In this document: positions 42,306-50,098 of the stretch, piece after piece | How positions within the stretch are numbered: the first letter of the stretch is position 1 | How the letters are laid out: each line of letters begins with the position of its first letter | Assembly (NCBI RefSeq): GCF_028898845.1 | Contig: NZ_CP118574.1 | Location: 7,427,001-7,491,000, forward strand | Origin: Streptomyces sp. WZ-12 | GTDB lineage: Bacteria > Actinomycetota > Actinomycetes > Streptomycetales > Streptomycetaceae | Length of the DNA: 64,000 nt | Reading direction: 5' to 3' | The notes under the pieces: generated by a model | What the model was told of the DNA's origin: nothing | Database searches by the model: none | What the model saw: the letters and a program-made list of their open reading frames with translations, nothing else | Program-made: the position numbers and the translations under genes

Positions 42306-43106
42306 ATGTTGACGACCCGCTTCGTCCCCGGCGCACCGAACTGGCTCGACCTCGGCGTCCCCGACGTCGACGCCGCCGCGGCGTTCTACTCCGCGCTGTT
42401 CGGCTGGACCTTCCAGTCGGCCGGCCCGGACGCCGGTGGCTACGGCTTCTTCCAGCTCGACGGTAAGACGGTCGGTGCGGTCGGCCCCTGCCAGGAGGAG
42501 GGCGCGGGGCCGGCCTGGACGCCGTACTTCCTCACCGCGGACGCGGACGCCACCAGCAAGGCGGTGGAGCAGGCCGGCGGCCGGGTCCGGACCGCGCCGA
42601 TGGACGTCTTCACCGCCGGCCGGCTCGCCACGTTCACCGACCCGACGGGCGCCGACTTCGCGGTCTGGCAGCCGGGCGACGTCAAGGGACTGGAAGCGGT
42701 CATGGAGCCGAACACCCTGTGTTGGACGGAGCTCTACACCACCGACGCCGCCGCGGCCCAGGACTTCTACCGCAGCGTGTTCGGCTGGACCTACCAGGAC
42801 ATGACGATGGGCGGGGAGTTGCTCTACAGCGTCGCCTCCGCGCCCGGCGCCGGCAGCGGGGACGACACCGCGCACGGCGGCATCCTCCAGCTCCAACAGA
42901 TGCATCTGGACGCCGGTTCGACGTCGGAGTGGCACCCGTACTTCGGCGTCACCGACTGCGACGCGATGTACCACACCGCCACCCAGCTCGGCGCCACGCC
43001 GCTGATCGCGCCGATGGACGCGGCCGGCATCGGCCGGCTGGCGATGGTGATGGACCCGGCCGGCGCACCCTTCGCGCTGCTCAAGGGGGAGCCGAAGACG
43101 GCCTGA
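42306..43106 (+). CDS. VOC-family protein with two glyoxalase-like domains
   Basis: 266 aa. Two domains: NWLDLGVPDVDAAAAFYSAL with FGWTFQ, and CWTELYTTDAAAAQDFYRSV with FGWTYQ. Each ends with a DPTGADFAVWQ or DPAGAPFALLK strand. Paralogue of the protein at 28863-29627. Metal ligands are incomplete, so it may bind rather than transform its ligand. The start ATG 42306 has GGAG 8 bases upstream. Function unknown. Confidence 0.85.
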   Translation: MLTTRFVPGAPNWLDLGVPDVDAAAAFYSALFGWTFQSAGPDAGGYGFFQLDGKTVGAVGPCQEEGAGPAWTPYFLTADADATSKAVEQAGGRVRTAPMDVFTAGRLATFTDPTGADFAVWQPGDVKGLEAVMEPNTLCWTELYTTDAAAAQDFYRSVFGWTYQDMTMGGELLYSVASAPGAGSGDDTAHGGILQLQQMHLDAGSTSEWHPYFGVTDCDAMYHTATQLGATPLIAPMDAAGIGRLAMVMDPAGAPFALLKGEPKTA

Positions 43107-43193
43107 TGACGGTCGGTGGGGTGACGGGATGGCAAGGCTGCCGGTGGGCGGGCTGACGGGGCGACGCGTTGCGGGACGCCGGTTCGGCGCCCG

Positions 43194-44540
43194 TCAGTTG
43201 TCCCGGCGGGCGTCCACGATCCGTTTGAACTTCCCCACCGAGCGCTCCAGCGTCTCCGGATCGACGATCTCCACCGCGACCGTGACCCCGATGCCGTCCT
43301 TGACGCCGCGGGCGATCCGGTCGGCGGCCGCCGCGCGGTCGTCCGCGGTGGCGTCCGGCCGGGCCTCGGCGCGGACGGTCAGCCGGTCCAGCCGGCCCTC
43401 GCGGGTCAGCCGGAGCTGGAAGTGCGGGGCGACGCCGGGGGTGCGCAGCACGATCTCCTCGACCTGCGCGGGGAAGAGGTTGACCCCGCGCAGGATGATC
43501 ATGTCGTCGCTGCGCCCGGTGATCTTCTCCATCCGGCGGAAGGCCGGGCGGGCGGTCCCGGGCAGCAGCCGGGTCAGGTCCCGGGTGCGGTAGCGGATGA
43601 CCGGCATGGCCTCCTTGGTGAGCGAGGTGAGGACCAACTCGCCGTGCTCGCCGTCCGGTAGCACCTCGCCGGTGATCGGATCGACCACCTCCGGATAGAA
43701 GTGGTCCTCCCAGATGTGCAGTCCGTCCTTGGTCTCCACGCACTCCTGCGCCACGCCGGGCCCCATCACCTCCGACAGCCCGTAGATGTCCACGGCGTCG
43801 AGGGCGAACCGCTCCTCGATCTCCCGGCGCATCTCCTCCGTCCAGGGCTCGGCGCCGAAGATCCCCACCTTCAGCGAGGTGGTGCGGGGATCGATGCCCT
43901 GGCGCTCGAACTCGTCGAGCAGGGTGAGCAGGTACGACGGCGTCACCATGATGATCTCGGGGCGGAAGTCCTGGATGAGCTGCACCTGGCGGCTGGTCAT
44001 TCCGCCGGAGGCCGGGACGACGGTGCAGCCGAGCCGCTCCGCGCCGTAGTGTGCCCCCAGCCCGCCGGTGAACAGCCCGTATCCGTAGGAGACATGGACG
44101 GTGTGGCCCGGTCGGCCGCCCGCCGCGCGGAGCGAACGGGCCACCAGATCGGCCCAGTTCGACAGGTCCCGCTCGGTGTAGCCCACGACCGTGGGCCGCC
44201 CGGTGGTCCCACTGGAGGCGTGCAGCCGCCGCACCCGCTCCTTCGGCACCGCGAACATGCCGAACGGATAGTGCGCCCGCAGGTCGTCCTTCACCGTGAA
44301 CGGGAAGCGGGCCAGGTCCGCCGGCGTGCGGCAGTCCTCGGGCCGGATGCCCGCCCGGTCGAACGCGCTCCGGTAGAAGGGGACGTGGTCGTAGGCGTGC
44401 TGCAACGAGCTGCGCAGCCTGGTGAGTTGCAGCGCGCGCAGGGCGTCCGCCGACAGCCGCTCCGCGTCGTCACACCAGTCGGCCTCGCAGACCCCGTCGC
44501 CCGTTCCGCTGTCCGTCGCCGCTTCCGGCATGGATCTCAC
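43194..44540 (-). CDS. paaK: Phenylacetate-CoA ligase
   Basis: 448 aa. PaaK signature: HASSGTTGRPTVVGYTERDL, VSYGYGLFTGGLGAHYGAER, GLSEVMGPGVAQECVE and RSDDMIILRGVNLFPAQVEE. Activates phenylacetate to phenylacetyl-CoA, the first step of the aerobic paa pathway; no paaABCDE genes are near. GTG 44540 is favoured because GGAG lies 8 bases upstream; ATG 44531 is possible. A perfect inverted repeat sits 13 bp upstream (44553-44570). Confidence 0.9.
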   Translation of the reverse strand: MRSMPEAATDSGTGDGVCEADWCDDAERLSADALRALQLTRLRSSLQHAYDHVPFYRSAFDRAGIRPEDCRTPADLARFPFTVKDDLRAHYPFGMFAVPKERVRRLHASSGTTGRPTVVGYTERDLSNWADLVARSLRAAGGRPGHTVHVSYGYGLFTGGLGAHYGAERLGCTVVPASGGMTSRQVQLIQDFRPEIIMVTPSYLLTLLDEFERQGIDPRTTSLKVGIFGAEPWTEEMRREIEERFALDAVDIYGLSEVMGPGVAQECVETKDGLHIWEDHFYPEVVDPITGEVLPDGEHGELVLTSLTKEAMPVIRYRTRDLTRLLPGTARPAFRRMEKITGRSDDMIILRGVNLFPAQVEEIVLRTPGVAPHFQLRLTREGRLDRLTVRAEARPDATADDRAAAADRIARGVKDGIGVTVAVEIVDPETLERSVGKFKRIVDARRDN

Positions 44541-44552
44541 CGCCTCGTCTCC

Positions 44553-44570
44553 CTACCGATCATTCGGTAG
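44553..44570. promoter_or_regulatory. PaaR-like operator CTACCGA-TCAT-TCGGTAG
   Basis: Perfect 7-bp inverted repeat with a 4-base spacer, immediately upstream of the phenylacetate-CoA ligase start and within the divergent promoter shared with the alpha/beta hydrolase. ACCGA/TCGGT half-sites are those of TetR-type PaaR repressors in actinobacteria. Confidence 0.6.
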
Positions 44571-44654
44571 CCGCGATTGCGGAACCAAGTAATCAGCGCG
44601 CGGCGAGCACGTCAAGGGGCGTGCCGCGGACGCCCCACGGGTAGCTTCCCGCGC

Positions 44655-45347
44655 ATGGGTGACGTACGGAAGGTGCAGGTCGGTGACGTTCAGTTGGCAT
44701 ACCGCGGGTGGGGCCAGGCGGACGCGCCCCCGGCGGTCCTGCTGCACGGCCTCGGCGAGGACGGTGAGGACTGGCGCGGGGTGGTCGGCCGACTGGCCAC
44801 CACGCACCGGGTCTTCGCGCTCGACCAGCGCGGGCACGGCCGCAGCGACTGGCCCGGGGAGTACGGCTTCGAACGCTGGCGGGACGATGCGATCGGCTTC
44901 GTCCGGGCGCTCGACCTCGGCCCGGTCGCGCTGATCGGCCACTCGCTGGGCGGCACCACCGCCCTGCTGCTGGCCGCCCACCGCCCCGACCTGGTCTCCC
45001 GCCTGATCGCCGAGGAACCGGCCCCGCCGGTCCCCGCCGACCCACTCCAGCAGGTCCCCGCACCGCCGCCCGGCCCCGCGGCCTTCGACTGGCAGGCCAA
45101 GGTCGCCGCCGTCGCCGAACGGAACGCCCCCGCGCCGCACTGGTGGGCGTCCCTGTCCGCGATCACCGCCCCCACGCTGGTGGTCGCCGGCGGTTCCACC
45201 AGCCACATCCCCCAACGCCATCTCGCCGAGTTGGCCGACGCCATCCCCGACGCCCGCCTGGTCACCGTCGAGGGCGCCGGCCATCTCGTCCACGAGGAGC
45301 GGCCGGGCGAGTATCTGGCGGCGGTGACGTCGCTCCTGCGGAATTGA
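44655..45347 (+). CDS. Alpha/beta hydrolase
   Basis: 230 aa. HG oxyanion motif VLLHGLGEDGEDW, FALDQRGHGRSD, nucleophile elbow IGHSLGGTTALLLA (Ser near 102), and C-terminal His in EGAGHLVHEERPGEY. Cytoplasmic; no signal peptide. Substrate unknown. TAGCTT (44642-44647) ends 7 bases before ATG 44655 with no ribosome binding site, so the transcript may be leaderless. Divergent from phenylacetate-CoA ligase, with the PaaR-like site between them. Confidence 0.85.
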   Translation: MGDVRKVQVGDVQLAYRGWGQADAPPAVLLHGLGEDGEDWRGVVGRLATTHRVFALDQRGHGRSDWPGEYGFERWRDDAIGFVRALDLGPVALIGHSLGGTTALLLAAHRPDLVSRLIAEEPAPPVPADPLQQVPAPPPGPAAFDWQAKVAAVAERNAPAPHWWASLSAITAPTLVVAGGSTSHIPQRHLAELADAIPDARLVTVEGAGHLVHEERPGEYLAAVTSLLRN

Positions 45348-45414
45348 CGCATGGTCAACTGTCAGGTGACCGGCGGGCGTTCAAGGTGCCGCCGTGGTTG
45401 CGCGAAATGCTCGT

Positions 45415-45558
45415 GAACGGATCGATGCGCGCTCGACGTCTTGATGAACGGCTCGACGAACGGTTCCATGAGGGTCGCGACGGACGCCCCGACGGACGGT
45501 TCGGCAGAAGCTGGCAGAAGGCGACAGACGGTTCGATGAAAGGCTCAATGAAAGGCTC
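45415..45558. repeat. Degenerate 12-bp repeats, consensus GAYGAACGGYTC
   Basis: Copies at 45443-45454, 45455-45466, 45491-45502, 45523-45534, 45535-45546 and 45547-45558, plus looser ones from 45415. The last two are true tandems (GATGAAAGGCTC then AATGAAAGGCTC). They lie directly upstream of the chorismate mutase gene and are not inside a credible gene. Confidence 0.6.
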
Positions 45559-45579
45559 GATGTGCAGGTGACCCTCTCG

Positions 45580-46206
45580 ATGCGCCGTGCGTTGCTGGGC
45601 GGGACCGCTGCGGCGGTGTTGTTCGCCGGGGGCGGGGCCGGCAGCGCCGCCGCGGTGCCCGCCGCTGCCGCACCGCGGCCGGCCGCCGGCCCGGTGGGTA
45701 CCGCCGCGCCCGCGCCGTCACCGGCCGGTCAACTCCGGCCGTTGGCCGCGCTCTCCGCCGATCGGCTGGCCACCGCCGACCTGGTGGCCGCGGCGAAGTG
45801 GGGCACCGGCAGCCCGATCGACGATCCGGTGCGGGAGCGGGAGGTGCTGGCCGCGGTGGCCGCGCAGGCCCGCGAGGCGGGTGCCGATCCGGTACCGACC
45901 GTGCGGATCTTCCGGGACCAGATCGAGGCGAACAAGCTGGTCCAGCGCGGGCTGTACCGCCGCTGGGACGCGGACCCGGCGCACGCGCCCACCACCCGCC
46001 CGGATCTCGCCCGGGTCCGTCAGGTGATCAACCGCCTCAACCGGGAGCTGGTACGGGCCATCGCCGCGTCACCGCGGGCCCGTACGGCACCGGGCTGCGG
46101 GCCGCGGCTGGCGCTCGCCGCGCTGCGGGTGGGCGACGAGCGCCGGCTGGACCTGCTGCACGCGGCCGGGTTGGCCCGTTCGCTGCGGTCGGTGTGCGGG
46201 GGATAG
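45580..46206 (+). CDS. Secreted chorismate mutase, AroQ gamma class
   Basis: 208 aa from ATG 45580 (AGGTGA 8 bases upstream); GTG 45562 is an alternative. Signal peptide: MRRALLGGTAAAVLFAGGG, then Ala-rich to about residue 45. The AroQ core follows: RLATADLVAAAKWGTGSPID, REREVLAAVAAQAREAG, then RIFRDQIEANKLVQRGLYRR. Two Cys (TAPGCGP, SVCGG) may pair. Converts chorismate to prephenate outside the cytoplasm, like Rv1885c of M. tuberculosis; why it is exported is unknown. The region just upstream is made of 12-bp repeats. Confidence 0.88.
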   Translation: MRRALLGGTAAAVLFAGGGAGSAAAVPAAAAPRPAAGPVGTAAPAPSPAGQLRPLAALSADRLATADLVAAAKWGTGSPIDDPVREREVLAAVAAQAREAGADPVPTVRIFRDQIEANKLVQRGLYRRWDADPAHAPTTRPDLARVRQVINRLNRELVRAIAASPRARTAPGCGPRLALAALRVGDERRLDLLHAAGLARSLRSVCGG

Positions 46207-46299
46207 GCGACGGGCGGCGGGGAAGACGGTTCGGGGCGGACAGGCGGCCGGGGCCAGCCAGTTGGGCAAATGCCCCGCTTCGGCCCCGTTCGGCTCCCC

Positions 46300-47928
46300 T
46301 CACGCCTCCCTTTCCCCCGCCGCCACCGCCTTCGCCCACCGGTAGTCCGCCTTGCCGCTCGGTGACCGCTGGATCCGGTCGGTGAAGACGACCTGGCGGG
46401 GGATCTTGTAGCCGGCCAGCCGGGTCCGGCAGTGGGACTGGATGCCGCTGAGATCCAACGGGCCGGCGTCCGGCCGGAGTTGCACGACGGCGGCGACCCG
46501 GCTGCCCCAGCGGTCGTCCGGGACGCCGGCCACCAGCGCGTCATAGACGTCCGGATGCGCCTTCAGGGCCTGCTCCACCTCCTCCGGATAGATCTTCTCC
46601 CCGCCGGAGTTGATGCACTGCGAGCCCCGGCCCAGCACCGTGACCACGCCGTCCGCGCCGACGGTGGCCATGTCGCCGAGCAGTACCCAGCGGTCCCCGT
46701 CCGCCGCGAAGAACGTCTCCGCGGTCTTCGCCGGGTCGTTGTAGTAGCCGAGCGGCACATGGCCGCGCAGCGCCAGCCGGCCCACCTCGCCGGCCGCGAC
46801 CGCCCGGTGAGTGGCCGGATCGACCACCGCCGTACGGGAGTTGACGTGGAGGCGGAAGCCCTTGTCGGGGCCCGAGTCGTCGGTGGCGGTGCCGTTGAAG
46901 CCGGACTCCGAGGAGCCGAAGTTGTTCAGCAGCAGCGCGTTCGGGACCAGCGCGGCGAACTGGGCGCGGACGGTGTCGGAGAGGATCGCCCCCGAGCTGC
47001 TGACGCTGAACAGGGACGAGCAGTCGATCCTCTTGAGCGGGCCGGCGAGCGCGTCCACCAGGGGGCGCAGCATCGCGTCGCCCACCAGGGAGACGCTGGT
47101 GACCCGCTCCCGTTCGATGGTGCGCAGCACCTCCTCCGGCGCGAACCTGCGGTGCACGACGACCTTCTGGCCGAAGTGGAAGGCGATGAACGCGGTGAGC
47201 GTCGAGGTGCCGTGCATCAGCGGTGGCGTCGGGAAGAACACCAGGCCCTCGCCGCCGGCCGCCACCCGCTCGGCCAACTCCTCCGGGCGGGCGACCGGTT
47301 CGCCGGTCGGTGCGCCGCCGCCCATCCCGGAGAAGAAGATGTCCTCGTGGCGCCAGACCACGCCCTTGGGCATGCCGGTGGTGCCGCCGGTGTAGATCAC
47401 GATGCGGTCGTCGGCGGAGCGCGGCCCGAAGTCGCGGGCGGGGGAGCCGGCCGCCTCGGCCTCCGCCAGCGGCACCGGCGCGATCGCCGGCTCGCCGACC
47501 CCGGCGGGCGGGGTACCGACCCGTACCAGGTGCCGCAGCTTCGGCGCCTTCGGCAGCGCCCCCGCGACCCGGTCGGTGAACTCCGCCTCGAAGACCAGTG
47601 CCACCAGATCGGCGTCCCGGTAGAGGTAGACCAACTCCTCCTCGACGTAGCGGTAGTTGACGTTGACCGGCACGGCGCGGAGCTTCAGGCAGGCATAGGC
47701 GGACTGGAGGTACTCGACGCCGTTGTAGAGGTGCAGTCCGACGTGGTCGCCGGGGCCGATGCCGCGGTCGGCGAGGTGGTGGGCCAGGCGGTTGGCGGCC
47801 CGGTCCAACTCCGCGTAGGTCAGCCGTCGTTCGGCGCCGGTGCCCGGATGGTCAAGGTATACCAACGCCTCGCGGTCCGGGACGGTGTCGACGATCGACT
47901 CGAAGAGGTCGGCGAGGTTGTACTCCAT
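46300..47928 (-). CDS. Acyl-CoA synthetase, FadD19-like
   Basis: 542 aa. AMP-binding YTGGTTGMPKGVVWRHEDIF, FGSSESGFNGTA, GRGSQCINSGGEKIYPEEVE and C-terminal RSPSGKADYRWAK. The long VWRHEDIF form and the whole course of the sequence resemble FadD19, the steroid-CoA ligase needed for C-24-branched sterol side chains in Rhodococcus and Mycobacterium. It is divergent from an EchA19-like hydratase, the same arrangement as Rv3515c/Rv3516. A 19-bp operator lies between the starts. Steroid substrate is inferred. Confidence 0.88.
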   Translation of the reverse strand: MEYNLADLFESIVDTVPDREALVYLDHPGTGAERRLTYAELDRAANRLAHHLADRGIGPGDHVGLHLYNGVEYLQSAYACLKLRAVPVNVNYRYVEEELVYLYRDADLVALVFEAEFTDRVAGALPKAPKLRHLVRVGTPPAGVGEPAIAPVPLAEAEAAGSPARDFGPRSADDRIVIYTGGTTGMPKGVVWRHEDIFFSGMGGGAPTGEPVARPEELAERVAAGGEGLVFFPTPPLMHGTSTLTAFIAFHFGQKVVVHRRFAPEEVLRTIERERVTSVSLVGDAMLRPLVDALAGPLKRIDCSSLFSVSSSGAILSDTVRAQFAALVPNALLLNNFGSSESGFNGTATDDSGPDKGFRLHVNSRTAVVDPATHRAVAAGEVGRLALRGHVPLGYYNDPAKTAETFFAADGDRWVLLGDMATVGADGVVTVLGRGSQCINSGGEKIYPEEVEQALKAHPDVYDALVAGVPDDRWGSRVAAVVQLRPDAGPLDLSGIQSHCRTRLAGYKIPRQVVFTDRIQRSPSGKADYRWAKAVAAGEREA

Positions 47929-48010
47929 GGCTCCTCCAGACCGGGCGGCGTCGGCTCGACGGTCATTAGAGCGCCGTAGCCGAACACAGGGAAGGGGCCC
48001 GGACCAAGAA

Positions 48011-48029
48011 AACTGACTGAGCGTCAGAA
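48011..48029. promoter_or_regulatory. Operator AACTGACTGAGCGTCAGAA between divergent genes
   Basis: Imperfect palindrome that matches the 37830-37848 site at 15 of 19 positions; half-sites are CTGAC and CGTCAG. Placed between the FadD19-like and EchA19-like genes, where one repressor could silence both. Confidence 0.6.
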
Positions 48030-48091
48030 AAGCCTTGAACTCGTCGTCCGGCTACTGCAACCTGTTCTACGTCGTGAGACGGGAGGACCGA

Positions 48092-48937
48092 ATGGGCGGG
48101 ACCGAACACGCCGCGACCGCACCGGCTCGGCCGGAGGACGCGGCCACCGAACACCTCACCGTGGAGCGCGCCGGCGCGACGCTGGTGCTCACCCTCAACC
48201 GGCCGGAGGCCAAGAACGCGCTCTCCCTGCCGATGCTGGTCGGCCTGTACGACGGCTGGCTCGCCGCCGACGCCGACGACCGGATCCGGTCGATCGTGCT
48301 GACCGGCGCCGGCGGCTCGTTCTGCGCCGGCATGGACCTCAAGGCGCTGGCCGGCGGCGGACTGACCGGCGACGCGTACCGCGCGCGGCTGCGCGCCGAC
48401 CCGGACCTGCACTGGAAGGCGATGCTGCGGCACCACCGCCCGCGCAAACCGGTCATCGCCGCCGTCGAGGGCCACTGCGTCGCCGGCGGCACCGAGGTCC
48501 TCCAGGGCACCGACATCCGGGTCGCCGGCGAGGGCGCCACCTTCGGCCTCTACGAGGTCCGGCGCGGTCTGTTCCCCATCGGCGGCTCCACCGTCCGACT
48601 GCCCCGGCAGATCCCCCGCACCCACGCCCTGGAGATGCTGCTCACCGGCCGGCCCTACCCGGCGCCCGAGGCGGCCCGGATCGGCCTGATCGGCCATGTC
48701 GTCCCCGACGGCACCGCGTTGGAGAAGGCGCTGGAGATCGCCGAGCGGATCAACGCCTGCGGCCCGCTCGCCGTCGAGGCCGTCAAGGCGTCCGTCTACG
48801 AGACGGCCGGGATGGCCGAGGCCGACGGGCTCGCCGCCGAACTCGCCCGCGGCTGGCCGATCTTCGACACCGCCGACGCCAAGGAGGGCTCCCGCGCCTT
48901 CGCCGAGAAGCGCCCCCCGGTCTTCCGGCGCGCCTGA
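48092..48937 (+). CDS. Enoyl-CoA hydratase, EchA19-like
   Basis: 281 aa. Crotonase fold: LTLNRPEAKNALSLPMLVGL, the oxyanion-hole strand GAGGSFCAGMDLKALAGGG, EGHCVAGGTEVLQGTDIRVA, GLYEVRRGLFPIGGSTVRLP. The DAKEGSRAFAEKRPPVFRR C-terminus and the middle section closely resemble EchA19, which hydrates a steroid side-chain enoyl-CoA in M. tuberculosis. Start ATG 48092 has GGGAGGA upstream. First gene of echA19-like, DUF35, Ltp4-like, Ltp3-like operon. Confidence 0.9.
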   Translation: MGGTEHAATAPARPEDAATEHLTVERAGATLVLTLNRPEAKNALSLPMLVGLYDGWLAADADDRIRSIVLTGAGGSFCAGMDLKALAGGGLTGDAYRARLRADPDLHWKAMLRHHRPRKPVIAAVEGHCVAGGTEVLQGTDIRVAGEGATFGLYEVRRGLFPIGGSTVRLPRQIPRTHALEMLLTGRPYPAPEAARIGLIGHVVPDGTALEKALEIAERINACGPLAVEAVKASVYETAGMAEADGLAAELARGWPIFDTADAKEGSRAFAEKRPPVFRRA

Positions 48938-48961
48938 TCCCACCCCATCGAGGAGTCCCCC

Positions 48962-50098
48962 ATGTCAGAGGTCCTCACCGCGCCGCTCGTCGTGGAATTC
49001 CCCTTCACCCGCTCGCTCGGCCCGGTCGTCGGCGCCTTCCTCACCGGGCTGCGCGAGCGCACCGTCCTCGGCGTCCGGGCCCGCGACGGCCGGGTGGTGG
49101 TGCCGCCCGTCGAGTACGACCCGGTCACCGCCGACGAGCTCCGCGACCTGGTCGAGGTCGCCCCGACCGGCACCGTCACCACCTGGGCCTGGAACCCGTC
49201 CCCGCGTCGCGGCCAGCCGCTGGCCGACCCCTTCGCCTGGGTCCTGGTCCGGCTCGACGGCGCCGACACCGCCCTGCTGCACGCCCTGGCCGCGCCCGGC
49301 CCGGACGCCGTGCGCACCGGCATGCGGGTCCGCATCCGCTGGGCCGCCGAACGCACCGGCGCGATCACCGACATCGCCTGCTTCGAGCCCGCGGAAGGGG
49401 CGGCGGGCGTACCTAGGGAGGGGGCGAACGGATCCCGTAGGGGTGGCGCGGACCCCCTGCGGGGCCACAACGTGGACGGGCGGGGCGGTATTCCCGGCGA
49501 GGGAGATCCCGGCGGGGGAAATCCCGGCCGGGGCATTCGCGAAGGAGACGTCCCCGAAGGGGGTGCTCCCGAAGGCGGTATGCGCGAGGCCGCCGGTGGG
49601 CCGCAACCAGCCCCGCACTCCGGGCAGTTCGACGACCCCGTCACCGGCATCACCGCCCCGGCCCGGCTCGACTACACCTATGCGCCGGGGCGCGCCCAGT
49701 CCCGGTACATCCAGGCGCTCGCCGAGCGGCGCACCCTCGGGGAGCGCTGCCCGGCCTGTCGCAAGGTCTACGTCCCGCCCCGCGGCGCCTGCCCCACCTG
49801 TGGGGTCGCCACCGGCGAACAGGTGGAGGTCGGCCCCCGCGGCACCGTCACCACCTTCTGCATCGTCAACATCAAGGCCCGCAACCTCGACATCGAGGTG
49901 CCCTACGTCTACGCCCATATCGCCCTGGACGGTGCCGACTTGGCGCTGCACGCCCGGATCGGCGGCATCCCCTACGACCAGGTGCGGATGGGACTGCGGG
50001 TCGAGCCCGTCTGGACCGAGGGCGCCCGATTCCCCGACCACTACCGCCCCACCGGCGAACCCGACGCCGACTACGACAGCTACAAGGAGCTGATCTGA
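48962..50098 (+). CDS. DUF35/OB-fold acyl-CoA-associated protein, Rv3521-like, with low-complexity insert
   Basis: 378 aa. Two OB-type domains. The N-terminal one (residues about 1-140) has no zinc site; the C-terminal one carries a rubredoxin-like zinc ribbon RCPACRKVYVPPRGACPTCG then an OB fold TVTTFCIVNIKARNLDIEVP. Rv3521 and ChsH2-type DUF35 proteins partner SCP2-like thiolase-fold aldolases. Between the domains (residues about 145-225) lies a Gly/Pro/Glu-rich stretch of repeated PGEGDPGGG-like units, absent from the family as I remember it. It shares one base with the next start (TGATG). Confidence 0.85.
   Translation: MSEVLTAPLVVEFPFTRSLGPVVGAFLTGLRERTVLGVRARDGRVVVPPVEYDPVTADELRDLVEVAPTGTVTTWAWNPSPRRGQPLADPFAWVLVRLDGADTALLHALAAPGPDAVRTGMRVRIRWAAERTGAITDIACFEPAEGAAGVPREGANGSRRGGADPLRGHNVDGRGGIPGEGDPGGGNPGRGIREGDVPEGGAPEGGMREAAGGPQPAPHSGQFDDPVTGITAPARLDYTYAPGRAQSRYIQALAERRTLGERCPACRKVYVPPRGACPTCGVATGEQVEVGPRGTVTTFCIVNIKARNLDIEVPYVYAHIALDGADLALHARIGGIPYDQVRMGLRVEPVWTEGARFPDHYRPTGEPDADYDSYKELI

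Noticed and set aside
45415..45558. CRISPR array
   Set aside because: Units are 12 bp, degenerate and contiguous, with no spacers and no cas genes.
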